A stretch of 64,000 nt of DNA, taken from NCBI RefSeq assembly GCF_036884655.1, contig NC_088345.1, positions 22,224,501 through 22,288,500 on the forward strand, in the 5' to 3' direction. Source of the DNA: Musa acuminata AAA Group. Its lineage: Eukaryota; Streptophyta; Magnoliopsida; Zingiberales; Musaceae. Made by a program: the position numbers and the translations under genes. Positions within the stretch are counted from its first letter, which is position 1; the number at the start of each line of letters is the position of its first letter. The notes under the pieces were generated by a model, which was not told the origin of the DNA, made no database searches, and saw nothing but the letters and a program-made list of their open reading frames with translations. Positions 47,300 through 58,619 of the stretch are shown here, piece after piece.

Positions 47300-50200
47300 T
47301 GTTGGAAAATCTTGGGGGTGACATCACATGCGCAATGGAAGAACAAGAAAACAAAATCCCCGATTCCCAAAGAGATGTTCGTCGTTGTGCGAAGATTGGT
47401 GCGCAAAATCCGCGAAATTTAAAACTGTGTATAGAGTAGATTGTGTTACCCACGGAGTTCGTATTATTGAATCTCAGATTTTGATGATGAAGTCAATTAT
47501 CATTTGTTATCTAATCTATATGTTGAGATAAGTGTGCAGGATTAACTACGATGAAAATAAGATATGCAGCAGGAGTTGCGCCAGAGTCAAGACGATAATC
47601 ATGTTGGGAGTTTGAGAGTTCGACGAAAGTTCGGACAGTCGTCGGAGGTTCTGCAGAAACAAATCCGAGAAGTCCATGAGCTTGCCAAAGAAGCTCGTTG
47701 GAACTCGCTAAGTGGATCGTCGCAAGTCCAGGAGTTTGCCGGAAGTCCGCAGGAGCATCACCGAGGGTTCATCGGATGATCGACGGAAGTTCGTCGGAAG
47801 CTCGCCGGAAGAAGCAATTGACGCACCAGAGTAAGTTGTAGTAAATGTCTTAGGGAATATCATAGTTAACACAATGATTAAGTTGGAAATGGGAGGTGAT
47901 CCCATTAACTTAATCTTGGGGCAATTGGGCCCCTGAAAAACCCAAATTGGGCCGAATGGATCAACCCATTCGGACCCTGATTTTTGCCAGGCAGTTGAAA
48001 CGCCCAAGCCAGGCGGTGGCACCGCTTGGGCTCAATCTCTGAGAGAGACTGGGCGGTGCAACCGCCCCAGCCAGGCGGTGGCACCGCCTGGGCTTAGTCT
48101 CCGAGCGAGATTGGGTGGTGTAACCACCCCTAACAGGAGGTGGCACCGCTTGAGCTCGGTCTTCGAGCTCTAGCAGGAGGTGCAACCGCCCCTGACAGGA
48201 GGTGGCACCGCCTAGAGGCTCAGTCTTCGAGCTCTGCGAGGCGGTGCAACCGCCAAATCCCGTAATTTCGGGAATTGACAGTTTTGAGCTCCAAATTCAA
48301 ACTGGGTTGGGGCCTATAAATACCCCACCCTTTCAACACTGAAAGAGCACTCAGAAACCATCGAAATTCTGATTTTACTTTGTGATTTTTAGAGCTCAAA
48401 AGTGTTGTATGAGTTGAAAGTTCTTCTTCCTCTTTTCTTCCAAGTTCTAATCTGTTAAGAGAGGAAAGAAAATTCTGTAAGGGTTGTCTCCTAAGCCCGT
48501 CAAAAGGAGTGAAACTGTAAAAGGGTGATTGGCCTTCGCCTATTGAAGGAAGGCCTCTAGTTGACGTCGGTGACCTCGTCGGTGGAAGAAGCCAAAAGTG
48601 GAGTAGGTCAAGATTGACCGAACCACTCTAAATCTCGGTTTGCATTTACTTTGAGCATCTTATCCTTATTGTAAATCTCCTCAAAAGCTTACTGCTTACT
48701 GCTTTCTGCGCATATACGATCGGGTTTCAAGCTTTGCACTTTCCGAATCGACGTTTAGATGTAAATCAGTTTTATCGTACGATCATCATATTTCACTTTG
48801 CGTTGATATTTTGATTTCTATCATAACTGCAAACTGCCTTTATATCCTTTCTTTAACTACATCTCGCTTTATCAAGTGATTTACAAATCAGTATTTAGAC
48901 GTAAATCAGTTTTTTCGTACGAATATCATATTTTAGTTTGTGCCTACTATCTGATTTAAACCATAACTGCAAACTGCATTTATATCTTTGCTACATCTCG
49001 CTTAATCAAAAGTTAAAGTGATTTACGAATCAGCTTTCTTATCGAAATTACTTTTATCGAACGAACGTAATTTTTTTTATCGTAGAAGGTTTTCACTAAT
49101 TCACCCCCCCCCTTTTAGTGCTCTTGATCCTAACACATATATCCCTGTTTCCTTGCAGATATTTAGGAGAGAGTGAAGGAGGTCAAGCGTCCTCCTCTCT
49201 AGCGGTGATCCACATAACAGGGTTGCGACAACGCTCCTCAAAACTCCAGGCCTGCTCTGAGGTGGAGAGGGGGAGAAGAATAGGAGAGGCAAGCAAAGGC
49301 TCTAGCCTATGAGGCTTTGAATCCCTCCTATTTATAAAGGTCCCCTGTTAAACCCTAATGGATCCTCCCCTAGTGGGTATTGGATCTGCATCCAATAACC
49401 CAACCATTTTAGATTAGTGGATCTCTATCCAATAATCTCTCATGGGCTCTTATTGGATCTCGTCTATGGGATCCAATAATTCAGGGGCTTATTGGATATC
49501 CAATAAGATAAGGGCTCCGTCGGATATCTCATATCCGAACCTCTACTCATCGCAATACCTACCATATGTGTGTGACCCTCTAGGCCCAATATCGAGCTGG
49601 CCGTGAGTCATACCTGTCATAACTCCTTCTAACTCAGTGAATTATTATCTATGTAATAATTCACTTGACTCATCGACTATAGACGTACTAGGCCACTACT
49701 CCGTAGTCCCCAAACGATACAGGGGAATCCAATCCATTGGACCTATCTGTCCTTAGTTACCGTGTACCTATAGTCCCTCATCCATCTAATATCCCAAAGA
49801 CCGTATATTGAGCATGGTGCTATCAGACCCATACGGTTTCTACTCGAGTCTCGCTCTAATCAGATTCTGCCGGAGAACTCTTTTTCTCTCAACCCGAATG
49901 ACCCTGGCCAGGGATTTGTTTGAGCAAGAACACATGGGATATTCCTCTCATGACGCCGAGAGTGGATGATCCTCTATTGACACTCAATAGCCCTCATAAG
50001 GTCGACTACCACTTCCAATGGCCAGCTGTACTAGATCTGGGACAACCAAACCTATAAGTCTGATATTAAAGAGTGGAGCACTCATACAAGACATCTTTGG
50101 TGTCTCAAGTCTAAGGACCAAATACACCACTAGGACTACAGAATCGCTGTCTGACAATAAGGCATCATCAATCATCCAGCATTCCGTAAGCGGATCAATT

Positions 50201-50574
50201 AGTGAACTCATTCTCCAATGAGCACCTGTACTGTATCCCTAGTGTTCCTACACGAGCAGCTATGAGACCAGTTGCATCCATCATATGGACGGGTATACAG
50301 CACACCAGTCTATCTAGTTATTACGGTGTCCCTCTCGAGTAACCTATGATTGGAATTATTTAGGATATGTATTTAAAGGTGAATCAATCTCATTATCGTG
50401 ATCTCATCATGATCCGATTCCCATTGCATAAATCCAAAGATATCACAATATATATATATATATGCAATAGTTATAAAGTGATATATGCCAAAATATAATA
50501 AGCAAAAAGATTCTATATCAAGTCACACGTGCCATCACTCACGTGATTGGCTTGCTGGACACCTATAACTAGCA
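47300..50574 (-). mobile_element. Solo family A LTR (LTR-A2) inside LTR-A3, TSD ACATG
   Basis: It starts TGTTGGAAAATC and ends CTATAACTAGCA. ACATG flanks it at 47295-47299 and 50575-50579. Without the Sirevirus LTR inside it (47465-49135) it is about 1.6 kb, 104 bp longer than LTR-A1. A perfect 20 bp palindrome lies at 49488-49507. No internal region is attached. Confidence 0.92.
47465..49135 (+). mobile_element. Sirevirus solo LTR inside LTR-A2, 1671 bp
   Basis: It starts TATTGAATCTCAGATTTTG (TG changed to TA) and ends CTTTTAGTGCTCTTGATCCTAACA. The flanks are CGTAT (47460-47464) and CATAT (49136-49140), a target duplication with one CpG-type change. A TATAAATA box is at 48315-48322, downstream of the palindrome array (about 47985-48260). 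Confidence 0.9.
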
Positions 50575-51156
50575 ACATGCGTAGTAGAAGAATAAGAAAA
50601 TAAAATCCCCAATTTTTGAAAATGATGTTCGTCGTCATGCGAAGATTGGTGCGTAAAAATCCATAGAACAAACTGCGTATAGAATATATTATGTTACCTA
50701 GGGAGATTGTATATCCCTATTTCCTTGCAGATCTCTAGGAGAGGGTGAAAAAGGTTAAGCATCCTCCTCTATAGCGGTGATCCACACAGCAGGGTTACAA
50801 TAACACTCCTCAAAACTCCAAGCCTGCTCTGAGGTGGAGAGAGAGAGGAGAATAGGAGAGACAAGCAGAGGCTCTAGCCTATGAACCACTGAATCCCTCC
50901 TATTTATAGATGTCTCATGTCAACTTAACTCTAATGGATCCTCCCTTAATGGGTATTGGATCTACATCCAATTACCCAAGCCTCTTAGATTAGTGGATCT
51001 CTATCCAATAATCTCTCATGGGCTTTTATTGGATCTCGTTCATGGGATCCAATAATTCAGGGGCTTATTGGATATCCAATAAGATAGGGGCTCCGACGGA
51101 TATCTCATATCTGAACCTTTACTCATCGCAACACCTACCATATGCATGTGACCTCC

Positions 51157-53924
51157 TGTCACGCCCCTCGAATTTAATTCTCATTCAGGAGGTGTGAACC
51201 TAACTTAAAATTGATAATATTATAATTTAACAAACAATCCAGGATCCAATCACACATTTGAGGTTACTAAGAAAAACATTCAAGTTATTCACCTCTACAA
51301 TCCACAATTCACAAAACCTGTGTAGTTTATAATCATATATCATGTCACTAGATGATTCTTAAAATCCAAAGGTAACTTAACTAAACCATAACCACATCAT
51401 AAATTCATAGTTGTGAGAATTCTATACAATTACAAAACCAACATGTACCACATGTTTATATCATTAATTACATAATTTTAACTTAGCATTCCCAAAATCC
51501 TAACATGAGAGGTACTTTTCAAATATTTACAAGATACATCAATCTAGATTTGTCGTTGATACACACAAAAGGAACATATACAACATCAACATATCAAGTA
51601 TAAAAGATTTGCCCCAAAATCTTCTAGCTTCCCACTGCCTTAACCAAAACTACATATTTTAGCGAGCGGTAAGCTATCCTAAAAAATTTATATATCAATA
51701 GGGTGAGCATATAAAGCTCAGTAAGCGACTAACATATCCATAGCAAAGAGGACAGTTTTTTCAAACAAATAAGGTATCAAAAATACAAAGCAGAGATACA
51801 AGATGAAACAGAAGCATGTGTTGTTTGAATGCAGAATTATGATGTTATTTCATTCGAAGCATGTTTTATTCATATAATTGAGGAAGGGTAATTGGAGCAT
51901 ATCATTGACATAAGGAGCATATCCATGGCATATGGTAATTTCAAGGTATAACAAAGACTTATAACATTTCGAAAACATATCAAAGAACAAACCATGAATA
52001 GAAGCTCAAATGTCACATGACGATGCATTCATTTCATTCTTATCCAAAGCATGCATAGAAACATAGCCAAAGCTTTGGATATCATATCAAACACATAGAA
52101 GGTGAAGTGGGATCATAACATAATATGGTCCATCCATTTCTGAATGACCACCAAACATAAGTCTCCCATGTTTGGGAGCTCCATCCACCCACGTTTGAGT
52201 GAAGTCATAGGGGGTCGGCAAAGCATCGAGGGCTCTAAGCATAACTCCCTTTACCATTTCTAGCAAATGTTCACATTTATCCCACAAACATCAGAGTACA
52301 AAGGGATAGTATGAACAATAATATTAGCATATATCGGAAGCACATGCGGAACAACAAAATATACATGTGCCTTTCGAGTCAATACGATACAAACATAATC
52401 TTTCACAAATGTATTCAGATTTGAAAGGAAACAAAAGTAAGAGCATACAAGGATTTCAAGAAATCACATATAACTCAATTAAAATAAGAAAGTTAGATGA
52501 ATTCAATGTCCAAAGAAATGAAACTGGAAGAGGCACATATCGAAAGCAAATGCAGAACAATGGGATGTATGTGCCGAATCATTACAATGCAAACATGAAC
52601 TTTAGATGATAGCTGCAGATGTACAAATAAATAAAGGATAAAAGTATACAAGAATTTAAAGTAATAATATAAAGCTTAATTGAAGTAAGAGTTTTTGCCG
52701 AAATCGATTTCCAAAGAGAAGAAACAAGAAAAGCCGAAATCGACCAAAGCACGATTCTAGCAGAATTTGATAGGAACATTGTATGAAATATTTGGATAAC
52801 CAATTATGCTCCAATTTATACAAGATAGGTGTCATTAGAAAGCTTTGTCAATATAATTTTAGGCAAATCAATTTTACAAGAGTTGGAATTTACAATAGGG
52901 AGTTACAGATAATTTCGTAGCGAAAGGTCTGAAAATATTAGCTCTATTTTATTGAATCTATAGGGTTGATGAAAGTAGATGTTTCAGTTAGTAATTGTAC
53001 TCCAAAAATTTTAAATCAGATATAAACAGAAAGCATTTTGAGTCTAACTTTGAATAAATCATACTTTGTATGAATCTGAGTTCATAGTAGAAAGTTATAA
53101 GTAGTTAAGCAATAAGAGGTCAGAAATTTCAGTCCCTATTTTGCAGAATCTATAGGGTTAATTTAAACAGAATTCTTAGTAGGCATTTAAATTCTAAATC
53201 ATTCTATCTTAGTATCAAAATAAATATTTTTTTGTCTACTTTCAAATGGAATAGGTTTTGTCTAAATCATAGTTTATTATAAAATGTTATGATCGAAACA
53301 TTGCATAGAGGTCAGATTACCGAAAAATTATAGATTCATGACTTTGTATCAAAACGAAAAAAAGGTCTGGTTCTCAGTTAAAATCTCTCAAATTTTGTAG
53401 AATAAAAACAGAAACAGAGATTAAGATTACTGTGGGATGGGGTTAGAATACTTGCCTTAAAATTATTTGAATCCAAATGTGAAAAAATTATTGAAAAACA
53501 TCAAGCTCTTCTTCTTCTTCTTCTTCTTCTTCTTCTTCTTCTTCTTCTTCCCTTCTCTTCTCAAACTCTGGCTGCAACTCTTCATGTTTGTTTTCTTTAA
53601 CCTTTCATCTAATTCTTTATTTTTTTTTGGGTTTTGGCTAATGCAAAAGTTGCAAGGTGTCATGCATGCATAAAAGAGGCTAGGTGCCATCTTTAGAGTA
53701 AACATAAGTGGTACCATTAGGTTAGCTAGTGACACATGTCCACTATTATTTTTTTAACTTAAATATGGATCTTTCATAAATTATATCAAACTTCTAATAT
53801 TTACTCTTAGGTCCCTAGCCATAAACTTTTAATATAATATTATTTAATATAAAATAATTATTAAATAATCCTTATTTTTATAAACAAATCTTTTACTAAA
53901 TTTTCAAAAATGGGGGATGTTACA
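51157..53924 (-). mobile_element. Long-LTR gypsy solo LTR, 2768 bp, no clear TSD
   Basis: On the minus strand it starts TGTAACATCCCCCATTTTTG and ends GGGGCGTGACA, matching the ends and internal blocks (for example 'caaagctttggatatcatatc' near 52069) of the 4357 bp LTR at 21787. No PBS, PPT or coding domain is seen. The flanks, ...GTGACCTCC and AGGCTCAATATC..., join with little or no gain or loss compared with intact family A LTRs, so no 5 bp duplication is visible. A CTT microsatellite lies at 53505-53550. Confidence 0.85.
53505..53550. repeat. (CTT)n microsatellite
   Basis: About fifteen CTT units in the gypsy-type LTR, at a place comparable to the purine block of the related LTR (GAA on the other strand). 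Confidence 0.95.
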
Positions 53925-54174
53925 AGGCTCAATATCGAGCTAGCCGTGAGTCATACCTGTCAGAACTCCTTCTGACTTAGTGAATTATTATCTCCATAAT
54001 AACATTATTTTTTTTTAGAGTAATTATAGATGTTTTTTTGTGTGATTTTTCTATAATACAAGTATTAGATTCAAATCTAACAATATATCTTTTATCACAC
54101 AATTGACTAATGCTCAAATGGTTATGTTTTAAGCCATCAACAAACAATACATCTTCAATAAAAAAAGTTGGATG

Positions 54175-54330
54175 TGTTACCTATAGTTTCTTTGCCAATG
54201 TTTTTACCCTTGTTGTCTCCGAAGGTGACATATCCTTCGTCTATGTTAGTGAGCTTAGATAATTGAGATGGATCTCCGGTCATATGCCTTGAGCATCCAC
54301 TATCAAGGTACCATCTCTTGCTCCTAGCTT
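54175..54330 (-). pseudogene. Sirevirus protease fragment
   Basis: The minus strand reads W-Y-L-D-S-G-C-S-R-H-M-T-G-D then V-T-F-G-D-N-K-G-K, the aspartic protease and following stretch of Sirevirus-type copia elements. About 50 residues survive. It is sandwiched between the broken LTR-A3 and the chromovirus copy. The sequence from 53999 to 54174 is AT-rich and probably belongs to the same element's gag-pol spacer. Confidence 0.85.
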
Positions 54331-55642
54331 ATGATGGTATACTACCAAAATTTTCTTGATTAAATTGGACATCCTTGCTGTCATATAAACTGAGATTTTG
54401 CTATCAATTTCTTTCTCAAATTTATCAAGTTTTTAGTAGATATTTCATCAAGAAACTGATGTTTCTTCGACGACAATTCTGCTCTTACAAGACAACACAT
54501 ACCTGCAGCAACTTCCATTGATTTCTATCATACCCTTGCTGCCATTTACCACAAATCTAAAATTTTAATCCATAGCCCTAAAACTCCACCAAACCACACC
54601 CTCAAACTGCACCCAAAACAACTACAAAACAAGCCTAAACCGTAGCCTACATCCATCAATCCACCAACCCTTTCGACCATCACTTTTCTCAACCTATACA
54701 TGCCTTTAACCCAACAACAAAAGAGATACCTTAACATCACATATTTGGAGGCATATACTATGGCATCTGAGGAGACAATCAATGCTAAATTTGAAGCATT
54801 CGAGGTGCGAATGGAGGATAAGATTCGGACGCTCTTTACCAAACTCAGATTGGGCTGACCACTAAGCCCGAAGAAATCACATCAAGGAGAGAGCTTTGCC
54901 CAATTACACCAAGCCCAAAGAGATGACTTCCAAGGGAGGGTATGCTCTATGACCAACCCCAACTATCCACGCATGAGGGTGGACTTCCCTATATGGGAAG
55001 AAGGAGACCCGATTGGTTGGATCTCATGCGCGGAGCGATATTTTCGGTACCAGAAAACCGTAGACGCATCTATGGTGAAAATTACGGCTATACATCTTGA
55101 AGGGGATGTCATACAATGGTTTGACTAGTTTGAACACACTCATGGAATCCTCTCATGGCGACAATTCAAAGAAGGACTACTGATCCTCTTCGGACCAATC
55201 GATTACGAGAACATTGATGGGCAACTAGCAAAGATCCGACAAACCTCCACCATTCAGGAGTACCGAACCAGGTTTGAAAGGTTATCTAATCAAACTCATG
55301 ATTGGTCTCAAAAATAGCTATTGGGGACCTTCATTGAGGGCTTGAAGCCAGAGATCTGGGGAGAAGTTAAAACGCGACAACCGTAAACGCTTATGGCAGC
55401 CATCTCTTTCGCACGATATCAACAGGAGCGATTGAACCATGAAGCTCAGAGGACTAGGGTCACTCCTTGACCAGCAATACTGAAGCCCTCAACCCCCCCT
55501 ATTATTGACCGAGTCCCTACATCAAAAAGGTTGACAAGAGAAGAGCTTCGGGAGCGATATTCGAAGGGGTTATGTTGGTATTGCGATGAGCCATAAAGTC
55601 ATGAGCATCGCTGTAGTAAAGGGAGACTTCTTATGATTAAAC

Positions 55643-58619
55643 TGCTAGTCATAGGTGCTCAGCAAGCCAATCACGTGAGTGATGGCACGTGTGACTTGAT
55701 ACAGAATCTTTTTGCTTATTATATTTTGGCGTATATCACTTTATAACTATTGCATATGTGCATATATATATTGTGATGTCCTTGGATTTGTGCAATGGGA
55801 ATTGGATCGTGATGAGATCATGATAATGAGATCGATTCACCTTTAAACACATATCATAAATAATCCTGATCATAGGTTACTCGAGAGGGACATCGTGATA
55901 ACCGGACAGACTGGTGTGCTGTATACCCGTCCATATGATGGATACAGCTGGTCTCATAGCTGCTCGTGTAGGGACACTAGGGATACAGTACATGTGCTCA
56001 TTGGAGAATAAGTTCACTAATTGATCCGCTTACGGAATGCTGGATGGTTGATGATGCCTTATTGTCAGACAGCGATTCCGTAGTCCTAGTGGTATATCTG
56101 GTCCTTAGACTTGAGACACCAAGGATGTCCTGTATGAGTGCTCCACTCTTTAATACCAGACTTATAGGTTTGGCTGTCCAAGATCTAGTACAACTGGTCA
56201 TTGGGAGTGATAGTCGACCTTATGAGGGCTATTGAGTATCGATAGAGGATCATCTACTCTCAGCGTCATGAGAGGAATATCCCATGTGTTCTTGCTCAGA
56301 CAAATCTCTGGCCAGGGTCATTCGGGTTAAGAGAGAAAGAGTTCTCCGGGAGAATCCGATTAGAGCGAGACTCGAGTAGAAACCGTATGGGTCTAACAGC
56401 ACTATGCTCGATATATGTGTTGAATCTCGTATTTTGATGATGAAACCACTTGATATGTGTTTATGATTTAATCTATGTTTTGAGTGATACAAGTCTACTC
56501 GATTAGGATTAGACAGTTAACGCAGGAGGAATTGACATTGCGCCGGAGGAGATCACGTTAGGATATTGGATGACAGAAGGCTTCGGACGTCAGGCATCGG
56601 CCTAACCAATGACGTGCCGGACAACAGAATGTCAATTCGCGTTGTAATAATTGTCTAGATCGGAGTAGAGTTTTGGCTTGTGTGTGCAGGATTAACTACG
56701 ATAACGATGAAGACATAAAGCGAAACAAAGTGTCAGAGTCAAGCGCAAATGATTTGTTGCGAGTTCGAGAGTTCGACAGAAGTCCGAAGGTTCATCAGGA
56801 ATGCTGCCGGAACTAGCCGAGAATGAGTAGGGAGCTTGCCGAAGGGTTTTTCGGAAGCTTGCCGGAAGGTTCGTTGGAAGTTCGCGAAGCTCGCCGAGAA
56901 AGATCGGAGCTTGCCGAAGAAGCTCGTTGGAACTCGCCAAGATCAAATCGTGAAGTCTAGGAGCTTGCCGGGAGTCCACAGAATGGTTTCCGAGAGTTCG
57001 TCGGAAGACCGTCGGAAGTTCGTCGGAAGCTCGCCGGAAGAAGTCTTGACTTGCAGACTTTGTAATAGCTTAGGAAATGTCTTTAAATTCATAGTTAGCA
57101 TATTAATTAGGATTATGATTAAAAGATAATCCTATATCCTGGTTATGGGCCAACTGGGCCCAAAATTAGACTTAGTTTGGGCTAAATTTAAAGCCCAACT
57201 AGTGAACCGAAGGGTCTAGCGGTGGCATCGCCAGATTGGGTGGTTGCACCGCCCAACACCCGAGAGCTGGGCGGTGGCACCGCCAGTCCACTGTCAGTGT
57301 CAGACACGTCAGCGATGGCATCGCCAGCATCGGGAACCAAAGAGAATTCAAATTTTGGAGCCCAAATTTGAATCCTCTTGAGGCCTATAAATACCCCTCA
57401 AATCTCAGCTGAGATTACAACTTTTTGAGAAGCAATTAATTGAGAGAAAGGTCTTAGAAAAGTCTTAGCTAGTCTTGTTTTCAATTTGCTAGTGTTCACC
57501 TCCTTCTTTCTTGCTAAAAATCTATAAGAGAGTGAACCGCTTGTAAAAAGTTGTAAGAGAGATATTTACCCTTCCCCTTCAAGAGATTTGCTAGTAGAAG
57601 GTGGGAGCCTCATCGAAGAGGGGCCTCGCAAGTGGATGTAGGTCATTTGACCGAACTACTTTAAAATCGGCAAGATCTCTGGTTTGCATTTTATTATTGC
57701 TATTTACATTACTGCAAACCTTCGTACGTACTTTATTTCCTCATTACCTTTGCTGCATATCTTTATGAACACGCGTTCAAGTTAAGCACTTCCGAGTTCG
57801 ATTTTTATCGTACGAAAGATTTGTTAAAATCGACGTTTTAATCCGCTGCACTAATTCACCCCCCCCCCCCCTCTTAGTGTCACTCCGATCCTAACAATAT
57901 GGTCTCTAGGATATTAGATGGATGAGGGACTATAAGTACACGGTAACTTAGGACAGATAGGTCCAATGGATTGGATTCCCCTGTATCGTCTGGGGACTAC
58001 GGCGTAGTGGCCTAGTACGTCCGTAGTTGATGAGTCAAGTGAATTATTACAGAGATAATAATTCACTGAGTTAGAAGGAGTTCTGACAGATATGACTCAT
58101 GGCCAGCTCGATGTTGGGCCTAGAGGGTCACACACATATGGTAGGCATTGCGATGAGTAGAGGTTCGGATATGAGATATCCGACGGAGCCCTTGTCTTAT
58201 TGGATGCAGATCCAATACCCACTAGGGGAGGACCCATTAGGGTTTAATAGGGGACCTCTATAAATAGGAGGGATTCAGAGCCTCATAGGCTAGACCCTTT
58301 GCTTGCCTTTCCTATTGTCCTCTCCCTCTCCACCTCAGAGTAGGCCTAGAGTTTTGAGGAGCATCGTCGCAACCCTACTATGTGGATCACCGCTAGAGAG
58401 GATGACACTTGGCCTCCTTCACCCTCCCCTAAGGATCTGCAAGGAAACAGGGATATATGATCTCCCTAGGTAACACAATCTACTCTATACGTAGTTTTAA
58501 GTTTTGCGGATTTTGCACACTAATCTTCGCACGACGACGAACATCTCTTTGGGAATCAGGAATTTTGTTTTCTTGTTCTTCCACTGCACATATGATGTCG
58601 CCCCCAAGATTTCCCAACA
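55643..58619 (+). mobile_element. Solo family A LTR (LTR-A4), TSD TAAAC
   Basis: It starts TGCTAGTCATAGGTGC and ends AAGATTTCCCAACA; TAAAC lies at 55638-55642 and 58620-58624. Without the Sirevirus LTR inside (56418-57901) it is about 1493 bp, nearly the length of LTR-A1, and it is the short subtype. The orientation is opposite to that of LTR-A1. Confidence 0.94.
56418..57896 (+). mobile_element. Sirevirus solo LTR inside LTR-A4, 1479 bp, TSD ATATG
   Basis: It starts TGTTGAATCTCGTATTTTGATGATG and ends CTTAGTGTCACTCCGATCCTAACA; ATATG lies at 56413-56417 and 57897-57901. A TATAAATA box is at 57386-57393 and a 13-base C run at 57859-57871. It belongs to a subtype with an extra 5' segment and fewer palindromic motifs (57230-57320). 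Confidence 0.95.

Larger units (their letters stand above)
47269..53998 (-). mobile_element. Family A LTR (LTR-A3), outer, split by two insertions and truncated
   Basis: Pieces: 47269-47299 (starts TATTGAAAAATC, TG changed to TA), 50575-51156 and 53925 to about 53998. The insertions are LTR-A2 (47300-50574, TSD ACATG) and a gypsy-type LTR (51157-53924). The LTR breaks off near 53998 inside the ATTATTATCTC block. It belongs to the long subtype with the ATTGGAT/ATCCAAT repeats. Confidence 0.85.
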
